From: Syntrophorhabdaceae bacterium
Lineage (GTDB): Bacteria; Desulfobacterota; Syntrophorhabdia; Syntrophorhabdales; Syntrophorhabdaceae
Assembly: GCA_026415675.1 (NCBI GenBank)
Contig: JAOAGQ010000067.1
Span: 1-37,885 of the forward strand
Direction: 5' to 3'
Length of the DNA: 37,885 nt
Shown: in pieces, positions 24,413 to 34,000 of the stretch
Layout: each line of letters begins with the position of its first letter
Position numbering within the stretch: position 1 is the stretch's first letter
Notes under the pieces: model-generated
Database searches by the model: none
What the model was told of the DNA's origin: nothing
What the model saw: only the letters and a program-made list of their open reading frames with translations
Program-made: the position numbers and the translations under genes

Positions 24413-27400
24413 AAAAGATATCCCTTCTCCTTTTCGTTTTAGTTTCAATTTTTATCCTCTCTCTGTATATCATAAAAACCCATCTCCCCTTCTTTACCTC
24501 TTTTGCCTTTTCTAAACTATTAAGCTGCAATGTCCATATATCCAAACTGGATATAACCTATGAAAGGGGAGCCCTCCATTTAACTGGAGAGGGCATAAAG
24601 GTTGAGGGGGATGTAGAGGTAGAGGCTAAAAGCCTCTACGCTGAGATCAACGTTTGGAAAGGGTTATACCTGAAAAGACTCTCCGTTTCAAATTTTCATG
24701 CGAAATCCATTGTAATAAAAGATGAAAAATTACCCCCCATTGACTTTCTGAAAGGGTCAGTGGAGCTAAAAAACGGGGTGATATACCACAGGGGGGAAAG
24801 GTATGTCGTAGATTACATGGTATTTAGAAAGGAAGGGGCAGATAAAAGGTTTGACTTCAAGGCGACACTGAAAGATACCCCCTATTTCCATAAGTTGAAT
24901 GTATCGGGAAGGGGTAAATATAGCGGTATCGATTCTGAAGTTGAAGGGGATATCTTCGTTTCGGCCTTTAACCTCGCCGAGCTTTCAAAGGATATGAAGG
25001 GGGTGGTCGATACAAAAGGGGTATTTCTTTATAAAAACAGGAATCTCGAATATAAGGGTGACTTTGGTATAAACGGATTTTTTTTAAAGGATAGGGTATT
25101 TAATGTACCCCTTATACTGGAGAGAACAAGGGGTCGACTGTCCCTACGGTATTTCGACAAAAAATTATCTTTGAACATAAGGGAGGGGGAGTATAAAGAG
25201 ACATGGATAAATCTCGATCTGGTTATAGCAGGGAGAAGACTTGTCGATTTCACGTTAAGCTCAGGCCCGATAGATATAAAGGAGATAAAGGAGTTTATAA
25301 GCCTTGATGTAATGGAACCTTTAAAGGAAATAGGCATCTGGGATTACCTCATAGGGGGTACGGTAAAGGCCGGAAGACTATCTTTCGGGGAGAATAAACC
25401 GATTACAGGGGAATTCTATTTAAATGATCTCAGATTGGTTTATCAAGACGTGGTGGTAGAGCGTATAAATGGGGTGGTCCTCTTTGATGAGGAGAGGGCA
25501 TCGATATCCCGAACAGAAGGTTATATAGGAACAAGTAGAATCTATGACCTCTTTGGTGTCTATACCTTTACAAAAGAGGGGTTAAAAGAGTTCAAGGCAA
25601 AATATGCCTTTGATGTGAGGGAGTTGCCCCGGACAGCACTTTTGGTTGATTTTGAACTAAAAGAAGGGCAGACATATGGTGCCATAGAATTTACAGTGGA
25701 ACAGGAGGAGAAGAAAGGGTTCAGGATAAGGGGAGAAGGGGATCTTATAGATGTTTTGGCCAAGTGGAAAGGTTTTTCTGGAAGATTAAACGGCCATTAT
25801 AGCTTTGACGACGAAAGGATCTTCTTTAATCCCCTTAACATAAAAGAGGGCGAAACAGGGCTTATGGTCACCGGAAGATACGATACCAAAGCATCTATTT
25901 ATGATTTGGCGGTATCGGGGCAAATAGATGTTGACCACATAAAACCAATTATGCCGGTGCCTTCAGGCGTGGAAGGGGAGATAAGACTCAAGGCCGATAT
26001 AAATGGGGTGGGGAATAGGGCAGTGCTTAAGGCAGATGTGGTGATGGATGAACTTAAGGCCCACCTGCCCGGTATTTTAAAAAAGGACAGGGGTATTAAA
26101 AGTAGAGGCGATATCTCCATTATTATTGTTCCTGAGATGTACAGGATAGAAAACATCTCTTGTTCTTTGGATGGTATCCGTATTGAGGGAAAGGGGGAGA
26201 TAAAAAAGGATCGCATCACCGATATGAGGATAGCCCTGAAGGTGTTTGAATTTGAGAAGGTCGCCTTTCTCTTTCCATACGGTACAGGGGGTGGAAGGGG
26301 AAGCATTGAGGCGGATCTGTCTTTGAAGGAACTCAAATTTCCTGTTGATACCCTACCGTATATTGATGGTTATATAAAGCTCGAGAATGGCTCCATCCAT
26401 CTACCGATTTTTAAAAAGCCCTTAAACAGAATAGACATCTTTTCAGACTTTAAAGGGGACGTCTTCAATGTGGACGTAAGGGCCCTTGAGCTGGGAAATA
26501 CCATAGTAAATCGTGCCATTCTCAGGATCGAAGGCCTCGAGGCCCCCCGATTTTATCTGGATCTGGACTTAGAAAAACTTGATCCTAAGGATTTTGAAAG
26601 ACATAGGACATACAGGATAGAGAGGGTTAAAGAGGGAAGCATCCTGAAAAGAACAGCAGGGGATTTTTCCATAAAGTCAAGGCATTACCGCTTTGATAAG
26701 GTGGAGGGGGATAACCTCTCTTTAACAGGTTTTTTCAATGGAGGAAGGGTGGATATATCGGAACTAAAGGGAGATGTATTTGAAGGGGGGTTTTATGGTA
26801 CCGGTTCTATCGATGTATCCCCCTTAGAGCCTGTCATAAATTTAGCAGGTTTTGCCAAGATAAAAGGGGCCACCCTCTTAAAGACTTTTGAGGCGAAAAC
26901 GGAGATAGAGGACAAGCTCACGATGCTTGCCTTTTATATCGTTTCCAAGGGGAATACCATAAAAGAGATGGTGGGTAATACGGAGGGGAATCTCGTCTTG
27001 CAAAGCCAGGAAGGTACCATCTTGAGATGGAATTTCCTCTCAAAACTCTTTGGATTGATGAACATTCAGGCGATTCTTAGAGGAAAATCACAACTCGAAA
27101 AGGAAGGACTCCCGTACTCGAAGATGGGGGCAACCTTTAATATAAAGGAAGGCATCCTTTCTACGGAGGATTTTGTCATAGATGGTCCATCGATGTTAAT
27201 TACAGGGGAAGGAAATGTGGATCTCAAAACAAAGGAGATAGACGGTAACATAGCGGTCTCTCCCCTTGTTACCATCGACTGGTTCATAAGCAGTCTCCCC
27301 ATTCTGAAAAACATTCTGAAAGAAAAAGACAAAGGGTTTCTTTATGCCTCATATAAAGTGAAAGGGAAACTTAACAACCCGGATGTAACCGCCACTTTTG

Positions 27401-27483
27401 TGAAGGGGGTGTGGGATAGATTTAAGGATATTTTTAGGAACCTGTTTTATTTGCCGGGGAAGTTATATAATAACGGCAGGTAG
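24409..27483 (+). CDS. Large AsmA-like (DUF3971/YhdP-type) envelope protein
   Basis: A 1024-aa protein with one N-terminal membrane anchor (about 5-24). A very long beta-rich body begins NVHISKLDITYERGALHLTG, the AsmA-family opening. The C-terminal region (about 830-1010) has NTEGNLVLQSQEGTI, LRWNFLSKLFGLMNI and DGNIAVSPLVTIDWFISSLP, the AsmA/DUF3971 C-terminal pattern. These proteins form long hydrophobic grooves thought to bridge inner and outer membranes for phospholipid transport. The gene implies a diderm envelope and fits next to the LapA-LapB homologue. Whether it is closest to AsmA, YhdP or TamB is uncertain. Confidence 0.8.
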   Translation: MKKISLLLFVLVSIFILSLYIIKTHLPFFTSFAFSKLLSCNVHISKLDITYERGALHLTGEGIKVEGDVEVEAKSLYAEINVWKGLYLKRLSVSNFHAKSIVIKDEKLPPIDFLKGSVELKNGVIYHRGERYVVDYMVFRKEGADKRFDFKATLKDTPYFHKLNVSGRGKYSGIDSEVEGDIFVSAFNLAELSKDMKGVVDTKGVFLYKNRNLEYKGDFGINGFFLKDRVFNVPLILERTRGRLSLRYFDKKLSLNIREGEYKETWINLDLVIAGRRLVDFTLSSGPIDIKEIKEFISLDVMEPLKEIGIWDYLIGGTVKAGRLSFGENKPITGEFYLNDLRLVYQDVVVERINGVVLFDEERASISRTEGYIGTSRIYDLFGVYTFTKEGLKEFKAKYAFDVRELPRTALLVDFELKEGQTYGAIEFTVEQEEKKGFRIRGEGDLIDVLAKWKGFSGRLNGHYSFDDERIFFNPLNIKEGETGLMVTGRYDTKASIYDLAVSGQIDVDHIKPIMPVPSGVEGEIRLKADINGVGNRAVLKADVVMDELKAHLPGILKKDRGIKSRGDISIIIVPEMYRIENISCSLDGIRIEGKGEIKKDRITDMRIALKVFEFEKVAFLFPYGTGGGRGSIEADLSLKELKFPVDTLPYIDGYIKLENGSIHLPIFKKPLNRIDIFSDFKGDVFNVDVRALELGNTIVNRAILRIEGLEAPRFYLDLDLEKLDPKDFERHRTYRIERVKEGSILKRTAGDFSIKSRHYRFDKVEGDNLSLTGFFNGGRVDISELKGDVFEGGFYGTGSIDVSPLEPVINLAGFAKIKGATLLKTFEAKTEIEDKLTMLAFYIVSKGNTIKEMVGNTEGNLVLQSQEGTILRWNFLSKLFGLMNIQAILRGKSQLEKEGLPYSKMGATFNIKEGILSTEDFVIDGPSMLITGEGNVDLKTKEIDGNIAVSPLVTIDWFISSLPILKNILKEKDKGFLYASYKVKGKLNNPDVTATFVKGVWDRFKDIFRNLFYLPGKLYNNGR

Positions 27484-27506
27484 TCCCGGTTTTGGAGGTT
27501 AAAGGT

Positions 27507-28361
27507 ATGGATATAGGCATAATAGGAGCAGGTAGGGTCGGGGTATCTATAGCATACGTATTGAAAAATAGGGGGATGAAGATAACATCGGTCTCCGATA
27601 TACACGATGCCCCGTTGGTAATCGCAAAAAGATACTTAGGTGATGATGTCCTATATACGAAGGACAATATGGATGTCATAAAAAGTTCTCATGTAGTTGC
27701 CATAACCACCCAGGACAGGGCTATAACGCAGGTGGCAGAGGAGATAGCGGAGAAGGGCAAAGACCTTGAGGGCAAGATGTTTTTCCATACAAGCGGGGCC
27801 CACCCCTCCTCCATCCTGTACACCATCGATAAAAAAGGTGGCCTGATCGGCTCACTCCACCCCCTCCAGACATTTCCGGATATAGAGAGCGCAATAAAGG
27901 TGATCCCCACAACCTATATATTTATCGAAGGAGAAGGGCCTGCCCTTAATATTTTAAATGAGTTGGGTGGGGTCTTAGGTCGTAAAGTATGTACAATCAA
28001 GGGAAAGGACAAGGTACTATATCATCTATCCGCTGTCTTTGTATGTAATCTCCTCTGTGCCCTCATATATGCGGGGAAGAAGATCATGGATAAGATCGAG
28101 ATTGACCTTGGGCCCTTTTTCCCCATCATCGATGCAACCCTTTCAAACATAAAGGAGAAAGGCCCGGTGAACTCTTTAACAGGGCCTGTTGTAAGGGGAG
28201 ATATCGAGACAATTAACTCCCATATCCGTGAAATGGGGGAGATGGAGTTACACAAGAAGGTGTATAAGGTTCTGTCCCTTTTTGCCCTTGAGATGGCACA
28301 GAAGAGGAATACCCTAAATGATGAGACGTTTGAAGAGATAAAAAGGTTACTCGAGGGCTAA
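27507..28361 (+). CDS. Rossmann-like/DUF2520 oxidoreductase
   Basis: A 284-aa protein starting at the ATG 8 nt after GGAGG (27494-27498). The N-terminal NAD(P) fold opens DIGIIGAGRVGVSIAY. A helical C-terminal DUF2520-like domain follows, with GSLHPLQTFPD and VLYHLSAVFVCNLLCALIYAG. The family resembles ketopantoate reductase, ProC and F420-dependent NADP reductase; no reaction is assigned that I can name with confidence. It is the last gene of the rplU run and converges on xseA 10 bp away. Confidence 0.85.
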   Translation: MDIGIIGAGRVGVSIAYVLKNRGMKITSVSDIHDAPLVIAKRYLGDDVLYTKDNMDVIKSSHVVAITTQDRAITQVAEEIAEKGKDLEGKMFFHTSGAHPSSILYTIDKKGGLIGSLHPLQTFPDIESAIKVIPTTYIFIEGEGPALNILNELGGVLGRKVCTIKGKDKVLYHLSAVFVCNLLCALIYAGKKIMDKIEIDLGPFFPIIDATLSNIKEKGPVNSLTGPVVRGDIETINSHIREMGEMELHKKVYKVLSLFALEMAQKRNTLNDETFEEIKRLLEG

Positions 28362-28371
28362 TTTTAGTTTT

Positions 28372-29598
28372 CTATCCTATAATGTTCCTATAATGTTTCT
28401 CCGTGACCGTACATTCAATTTCACCTCTGTAAAGCCTTACAACTACATCCTCTTTTATTTCAACGCTTTGTGCATCGAAGACCACATGACCAGAATCTTT
28501 CCTTGTGGTGATACTGTAACCCCTTTTCAATATCCCGTAAGGGTTTAGGTCCTCCATCCTCTGGGAAAGTGATAAGAGGTGCCTTTTTGTGTTTGTAATG
28601 TATCTTTCAAATCCATGAAAAAGGTTATTCTGCAGGTCATCGAGAAACATACGGTATTCTATAAAGACGTCCCTCTTTTCTTTAAGGGCCATAGATGAAC
28701 GGATAAGATTCAAGCGTGACCTCTCCAGTTTTCCCGTAATGGCCCTTTCTAAACCCTTTTTCCGGGCTTGTATCAGTTCAACCATCTCGTATTTATTACC
28801 AACAGCGAGATCCGCAGCGGCCGTTGGGGTAGGAGCCCTTACATCGGCAACAAAATCTGCTATGGTAAAGTCTATCTCGTGGCCAACGGCAGAGATAACA
28901 GGTATCTCCGATGCCGCTATTGCCCTTGCGACGACCTCCTCATTAAAAGGGGACAGGTCTTCGTATGAACCGCCGCCCCTCCCGATTATAATTACATCCA
29001 CATCTTTCACCGTATTGAGAAGGTCTACCGCCTCCGCTATCTCATAGGCTGCATCGTCCCCCTGAACCTTTACAGGGTATACAAGGACGGCCATATTCTC
29101 AAATTTACTATAAATCACCTTTAACATATCTTTGATTGCGGCCCCTGCAGGGGATGTGACGATACCTATACATTTGGGCAGAAGGGGTAAAGGTTTCTTC
29201 CTCTTTGGATCGAAGAGCCCCTCTTTCGATAGCTTCTCCCACAGTATCCTGAATTTAAGCTGGGATATCCCTATACCTTTTAAGTCGAGATCTTCAACGA
29301 TCAGTCTATACTCCCCCCTCTTTTCATATACATCGACCCTGCCTTTGCAGAGGATGTTTAACCCATCCCCGAGGTTTATCCCCCGAAATCGATCCCCGTA
29401 ATTGAAAAAGACCGCCTTTATGATCGCATTCTCGTCCTTCAACGTAAAATATAGGTGACCCGAAGGGTATACCTTGAAGTTGGAGATCTCCCCCTCTACG
29501 ATCACATCTCTAAACTGACCGTTGATCAAGTGGCGTATCCTTGAAGTAAGACTCGAGACGGTGTATATCTCTATGGGCCAGAAAGAAGGTTCTCTCAT
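28372..29598 (-). CDS. xseA: Exodeoxyribonuclease VII large subunit
   Basis: A 408-aa subunit of the single-strand exonuclease. The N-terminal OB fold (about 8-110) has VIVEGEISNFKVYPSGHLYF. The catalytic core has IGIVTSPAGAAIKDML, VIIIGRGGGSYEDLSPFNEE and SAVGHEIDFTIADFVADVRAPTP. A helical region and a C-terminal NPYGILKRGYSI segment complete the family pattern. It is 22 bp downstream of thiC in the same direction. xseB, the small subunit usually next to it, is absent here; it may be elsewhere. Confidence 0.95.
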   Translation of the reverse strand: MREPSFWPIEIYTVSSLTSRIRHLINGQFRDVIVEGEISNFKVYPSGHLYFTLKDENAIIKAVFFNYGDRFRGINLGDGLNILCKGRVDVYEKRGEYRLIVEDLDLKGIGISQLKFRILWEKLSKEGLFDPKRKKPLPLLPKCIGIVTSPAGAAIKDMLKVIYSKFENMAVLVYPVKVQGDDAAYEIAEAVDLLNTVKDVDVIIIGRGGGSYEDLSPFNEEVVARAIAASEIPVISAVGHEIDFTIADFVADVRAPTPTAAADLAVGNKYEMVELIQARKKGLERAITGKLERSRLNLIRSSMALKEKRDVFIEYRMFLDDLQNNLFHGFERYITNTKRHLLSLSQRMEDLNPYGILKRGYSITTRKDSGHVVFDAQSVEIKEDVVVRLYRGEIECTVTEKHYRNIIG

Positions 29599-29620
29599 AT
29601 CCCTTATTCAACGCCTGGTG

Positions 29621-30904
29621 TTACTTTTTCAGGTAGTCCTTCATGATCTTCATGGAGCAGTATTCTCCGCACATACTGCATACATCGTTTTTGAGCTTCC
29701 TCTCCTTTCTGAAGGTCTTAATCTTATCGGGGTCTATCGCATATTTGATCTGGCCTTCCCAATCAAGGGCCTTTCTACATTCTGCCATCTTCCTGTCCTG
29801 TTCTATGGCCTCTCTGTTTCCCCTTGCGAGGTCTGCCGCATGGGCTGCTATCTTCGTTACAATCACACCCTCCCAGACATCTTTGGGCTCCGGTAACCCA
29901 AGGTGTTCAGAGGGGGTAACATAGCAGAGGAAATCTGCCCCATAGAAGCCTGCAAGGGCACCCCCTATGGCAGAGGTTATATGGTCATAACCGGGGGCTA
30001 TATCGGTGACAACAGGCCCCAATACATAAAAAGGTGCCTCGTTGCACAGCCTTTTCTGCAATAGAATGTTTGCCTCAATCTGGTTTATGGGTACGTGTCC
30101 AGGCCCCTCTATCATTACCTGTACCCCTTTATCCTGGGCCTCTTTACAGAGTTCCCCCAGTATTATCAACTCTTCTATCTGACCCCTGTCCGTTGCATCG
30201 GCTATGGAACCAGGTCTTAGGCCATCCCCGAGGCTCAACGTCATATCGTATTTTTTTGCGATATTGATCAGACGGTCAAATTGTTCGTACAGGGGGTTTT
30301 CTCTTCCATTAACTATCATCCATTCTGCAAGAAAGGCCCCACCCCTGCTCACTATATCCGTTACCCTGCCCTGTTTTTTTAACCTCTCTATGGAACTTCT
30401 CGTTACACCACAGTGTACCGTTATAAAATCCACACCATCCTCACCGTGCCTCTCGATGGTATCGAATATCTCCTCGGGATCCATCTTTGTGATGGTTTTT
30501 CTCTTTTTTACAGCCTCCACAGCAGCCTGGTATATGGGTACTGTACCGAGAGGGATCCCTGCCTCTTCGATAATCACCCTCCTGATCTCGTTGAGGTCCC
30601 CTCCGGTACTTAAATCCATAACCGTATCTGCCCCGGCCTTCTTTGCTGCCTCGAGCTTTTCAAGCTCTTCCTTTATATCTGCCCTTTCAGAGGATGTACC
30701 GATATTGGCATTCACTTTCACCCTCATCCCCTTGCCCACCCCTTTTGGTGTAAACCCTTTATGCCTGTTGTTAGCAAGGATCACAGTTTTGCCCTTCGCT
30801 ATCTGTTCCCTTAGAACCTCTTTATCGATCCCTTCTTCTTTTGCCACACGCTCCATGACCTTTGTTATCTTTCCATTCCGGGCGGCGAGCATCTGATTTT
30901 TCAT
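29621..30904 (-). CDS. thiC: Phosphomethylpyrimidine synthase (radical SAM)
   Basis: A 427-aa enzyme that rearranges aminoimidazole ribotide into the HMP-phosphate half of thiamin. The [4Fe-4S] site is the C-terminal C409-x2-C412-x4-C416 (CSMCGEYC). Further signatures are VNANIGTSSE, MDLSTGGDL, VMIEGPGHVP and APGYDHITSAIGGA. The length matches the short anaerobe form without the long N-terminal domain of E. coli ThiC. The start is the ATG at 30904, 8 nt after AAAGGAG, rather than the GTG 6 nt earlier. It lies 27 bp downstream of thiD. No TPP riboswitch was recognised before thiC, thiD or the start of the operon. Confidence 0.96.
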   Translation of the reverse strand: MKNQMLAARNGKITKVMERVAKEEGIDKEVLREQIAKGKTVILANNRHKGFTPKGVGKGMRVKVNANIGTSSERADIKEELEKLEAAKKAGADTVMDLSTGGDLNEIRRVIIEEAGIPLGTVPIYQAAVEAVKKRKTITKMDPEEIFDTIERHGEDGVDFITVHCGVTRSSIERLKKQGRVTDIVSRGGAFLAEWMIVNGRENPLYEQFDRLINIAKKYDMTLSLGDGLRPGSIADATDRGQIEELIILGELCKEAQDKGVQVMIEGPGHVPINQIEANILLQKRLCNEAPFYVLGPVVTDIAPGYDHITSAIGGALAGFYGADFLCYVTPSEHLGLPEPKDVWEGVIVTKIAAHAADLARGNREAIEQDRKMAECRKALDWEGQIKYAIDPDKIKTFRKERKLKNDVCSMCGEYCSMKIMKDYLKK

Positions 30905-30931
30905 AAACACATCTCCTTTAGCAGTGTTTGT

Positions 30932-31759
30932 TTAAATTGATTCTGATGATACAGAATCTGATGGTTTTTTTACGGGCATAGACCTGCCAATAAGCGGTAA
31001 CGGGGAGACGTAAAAATATCCATCTCTATCTATCCTGTAACAACTCTGGAACAATCTTTCCATCGCTTGACTGGTTTCAAAAAAAGCCTCCTTTGTATTG
31101 AGTCCTGCTACAGCATAGGAGAGCATGAGAGATGAGAATATACAGCCCGTGCCGTGGACTGCTTTATCTAACCGCTTCTTCTTATTCATATAAAATTCGC
31201 TACCATCAAAGAACAGATCCACAGGGTCCCCATCTATATGGCCTCCCTTAATTACAATAGATTTGGGCCCCATCTCCTTAATTGCCACCGCAGCCATCTT
31301 CATATGGTCTATGGTCCTCACCTCTATGCCTGTGAGGATTGAAGCCTCCTCTATATTTGGTGTAACAACATCTGCCAGGGGGAAGAGCATCGTCTTCATA
31401 GACTCTATACCTCTGTCGGAGAGGAGCCTCATCCCGTTCTTTGCAGAGATTACCGGGTCTATCACAGAAAAGGTATCTTTTCTTTTGAGTAGTTCCCATA
31501 CTATTTCCCCATATGCCTCGTTAAGTAGAACCCCAATCTTTATACCATCTATGGCAAGCCCATCTATTACATCCACCATTTGGATAAATTGGGGATAGGG
31601 AACGGGGTAGATATCATTAACCCCTTTGGGACCCTGTATCACTAATGAGGTTGGTATGGAGAGACCGTGAAAACCGAACGAGGCGAAGATCTCCACATCC
31701 ATAGTAATACCGGCCCCCGAAGATGGGTCGTAGCCAGCTATTGTTAATAGCTTTTTCAC
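30932..31759 (-). CDS. thiD: Hydroxymethylpyrimidine (phosphate) kinase
   Basis: A 275-aa ribokinase-fold enzyme that phosphorylates HMP and HMP-P on the way to thiamin. It has TIAGYDPSSGAGITMD at the N-terminus, VIDPVISAKNGMRLL, VTPNIEEASILTG, IVIKGGH and the anion-hole motif HGTGCIFSS. There is no ThiE fusion. The upstream gene is 21 bp away, so thiD, thiC and probably xseA form one transcription unit with the methionine-synthase-like gene. Confidence 0.93.
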   Translation of the reverse strand: MKKLLTIAGYDPSSGAGITMDVEIFASFGFHGLSIPTSLVIQGPKGVNDIYPVPYPQFIQMVDVIDGLAIDGIKIGVLLNEAYGEIVWELLKRKDTFSVIDPVISAKNGMRLLSDRGIESMKTMLFPLADVVTPNIEEASILTGIEVRTIDHMKMAAVAIKEMGPKSIVIKGGHIDGDPVDLFFDGSEFYMNKKKRLDKAVHGTGCIFSSLMLSYAVAGLNTKEAFFETSQAMERLFQSCYRIDRDGYFYVSPLPLIGRSMPVKKPSDSVSSESI

Positions 31760-31780
31760 CTAAACAATATATCACATTTT

Positions 31781-32764
31781 TTATCTGATTTCTTTCAGGA
31801 ATTCCATTGCCTTTTTGGCCCCTTCGATGGAAAGACTTCCAAGACCACAACTTGTGGTTATGAGATTGAGGTGGTTCGGGATGCCTGTTCCATGTTCTGC
31901 CATAAGGTCATCGAAACGTTTTTTAAATCCCTTTATATCCTCTATTTTCACCTTGAATATGTCGTCCGTTGAGGGGACAATACCGGGGGATAGAATCCCC
32001 CCTTTTTTCAGGAAATACACAAGCTTTTCTTTGAAATAGAAGGGTGTTTCAATAAAATTGAAGGCATCATAGTTGACGATCCCGATGTTCGATTCGAAAA
32101 GAACCGACCAGTCTGTATTACCACAGCAGTGGACTCCGATTTTTGCCCCTATACTATCCGTCGATTCGTTTAACATGGAGACGACTTCTTCCCTCGATAT
32201 AGGGATGTAGGCGGAACCAAAGGATACCATAAACGGCTCATCAAAAAAGAGGATTACCTCCTTATCGGGGAATAGTGCTTTAAACTGACCTACCATCCAT
32301 TTCGCCTTCATATTCAGGGTCTTTTTTATTATGTCGAAATATCCTGGGTTATATATTACGGGCTTTCCCTCCTCATCTTTAAGCCCCATTCCCATGCTGA
32401 AAGGGCCTGTCAACTGTCCTTTTATGTATACGATATCCCCTTCTATCTCCTTTAACCTTTCCAAAAAACGGTATAGCCCCGGGGCGACTTCGGGGCTTAT
32501 TTTGAAGTATTCAAGGTTATTGTTGCCGTACTCCTCGTAGAACTCCTCAATCCCTTCTGTCTTTGAGGTGTCCATATAGAGTGAACCTCCTTTTTCATCT
32601 GAGACGATACAGGGGGTTGACTCTAAGAAAGGGGTGTACATATTCTCCAGGGGTGATCTTCTCGGTAGTTGAGGCCAGAAAGGGATCTCCCTGCATGTAG
32701 AGAAAATCAGGTCTATCGCCAAATCGATTTCTGTAAAGGGTAAACTCCCTATGCCTGTAATCAT
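31781..32764 (-). CDS. Core-MetE-like zinc methionine synthase
   Basis: A 327-aa protein corresponding only to the C-terminal catalytic barrel of cobalamin-independent methionine synthase. A full zinc site can be read: H212 and C214 in VHCCGNTDWS, E239 in FNFIE, and C306 in TTSCGLGS. E176 in FFDEPF is also conserved in the fold. Short core-MetE proteins, characterised from Dehalococcoides, take the methyl group from a corrinoid protein rather than methyl-THF polyglutamate. With fhs in the same window, methyl transfer from the Wood-Ljungdahl branch is plausible. The uroporphyrinogen decarboxylase/MtbA-like methyltransferases share the fold, so the acceptor homocysteine is inferred. Confidence 0.8.
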   Translation of the reverse strand: MITGIGSLPFTEIDLAIDLIFSTCREIPFWPQLPRRSPLENMYTPFLESTPCIVSDEKGGSLYMDTSKTEGIEEFYEEYGNNNLEYFKISPEVAPGLYRFLERLKEIEGDIVYIKGQLTGPFSMGMGLKDEEGKPVIYNPGYFDIIKKTLNMKAKWMVGQFKALFPDKEVILFFDEPFMVSFGSAYIPISREEVVSMLNESTDSIGAKIGVHCCGNTDWSVLFESNIGIVNYDAFNFIETPFYFKEKLVYFLKKGGILSPGIVPSTDDIFKVKIEDIKGFKKRFDDLMAEHGTGIPNHLNLITTSCGLGSLSIEGAKKAMEFLKEIR

Positions 32765-32847
32765 ATGGTATCCTCTAACAATATAAAATCGTTAACATTC
32801 TTGTCCAGATCGGTGTTATAACCCAATCTTCATCGGTTTTTTTGGGC

Positions 32848-33939
32848 TTAAGCGGGCAGGTATATATATAATGTGGTCCCTTTCCCCGGTTCACTTATAA
32901 CCTCAATAAAACCGTTATGTTGCTTTATGATGCCGTATACGATAGATAAACCGAGGCCAACCCCCTTTCCAGGCTCTTTTGTTGTAAAAAAGGGTTCGAA
33001 AATCCTCTGCCTTACCGATTCATCCATTCCTATACCTGTATCCTTAATAGAGAGAAGGGCATAAGAGGTACCCTGTTCTCTTAAGACCCCTTCCGTTTTG
33101 ATGATGATTTCCCCCCCTTCAGGCATGGCATCGCAGCTATTTTTTACAATGTTTGATATCACCTGATGTAACTGTGTGGGGTTGGCCATCACATAGAGAT
33201 CTTCCCCTGTTAGGGAGAGGGAGATCCTGATATCCTGTCTATTTACCATATCTTTTAGAAAGGGGGCTATACTATTTACTGTTTGGTTTAAATTGATCCG
33301 GAGGAGATCCCCGGCCTTCCTCCTTCCAAAGGAGAGTAAATCCCCTGTATATACCTTTGCCTTATCCACAACCCCCAGTATCTTGTTGAGATATTCCTCT
33401 TGGAGGGCTCCTTGAGTCGGTTTCATCTTTATCATAGAGGCGTAACCCATTATTGCCATGAGAAAATTGTTGAAGTCATGGCCGACCTTGTTCGCAAAGA
33501 GACCCAGCTTTTCGAGGACCTCTGTGTCGTATCCCTCCTCTTTAGTCGGTGTTATCGAAGGGAACTTTACCCTTTTATGTCTTCTTACGGTAAGTTCAAG
33601 GGTCAACGCAATTTCAATATCGGTCGCTGTATGTTTTATAAAAGCATCCGGTTCGAGCTCCATTATGAAACCCCTATAAACCTCATCTACCTTTCTGGTG
33701 AAAAGGACGACCGGTATATCAAATGTATCCCTTATCTCTCTCGCGATTTTCGGGATCTCCCCTTCCCCTTCAGGGATGATGGCGAAGATCACAAGTTCAG
33801 GGGGATTTATTTTAATCCCTTCGATAAGCCCCCCCTTATCAATGTGTATCCCCCCTATGGGATAGCCCATCTTTTCAAGTCGTGACACTATTTTCTTTCC
33901 TAAATCTTCTCTGTTTGAAAAAATGGCAACAGGTTTCAA
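32848..33939 (-). CDS. Histidine kinase with N-terminal pseudo-receiver domain
   Basis: A 363-aa soluble protein with no membrane helix. Residues 1-125 look like a receiver fold, but the phospho-acceptor position in LVIFAIIPEGEG is A53, not Asp. A HisKA domain has H154 in KVGHDFNNFL. The HATPase domain has N-box IVKNSCDAMPEGG, DTGIGMDE and GKGVGLGLSIVYG, and ends LYIYLPA. The kinase core resembles that of the large hybrid kinase at 13756-16722. The start is a TTG at 33939 behind AAAGGGA. It is the first gene of the run leading to the core-MetE-like gene, thiD, thiC and xseA. The partner receiver is not adjacent and the signal is unknown. Confidence 0.85.
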   Translation of the reverse strand: MKPVAIFSNREDLGKKIVSRLEKMGYPIGGIHIDKGGLIEGIKINPPELVIFAIIPEGEGEIPKIAREIRDTFDIPVVLFTRKVDEVYRGFIMELEPDAFIKHTATDIEIALTLELTVRRHKRVKFPSITPTKEEGYDTEVLEKLGLFANKVGHDFNNFLMAIMGYASMIKMKPTQGALQEEYLNKILGVVDKAKVYTGDLLSFGRRKAGDLLRINLNQTVNSIAPFLKDMVNRQDIRISLSLTGEDLYVMANPTQLHQVISNIVKNSCDAMPEGGEIIIKTEGVLREQGTSYALLSIKDTGIGMDESVRQRIFEPFFTTKEPGKGVGLGLSIVYGIIKQHNGFIEVISEPGKGTTLYIYLPA

Positions 33940-34000
33940 TTATCGTCCCTTTCCATTTAAAGATTTCAACAGTTTATATTCCACCCTGATTATACTTTGA

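Noticed and set aside
28300-28372. A search for xseB next to xseA
   Set aside because: The DUF2520 gene ends 10 bp away on the other strand, so there is no room for the small subunit here. Its absence locally is not evidence of loss from the genome.
30204-30896. A 230-codon open frame on the plus strand
   Set aside because: It lies entirely antisense to thiC, whose motifs are unmistakable. The translation is low-complexity Ser/Pro/Leu-rich with no family features.
30905-30931. A TPP riboswitch before thiC
   Set aside because: Only 27 bp separate thiC from thiD, and the conserved CTGAGA/ACCCTT-type segments were not seen there, upstream of thiD, or before the operon.
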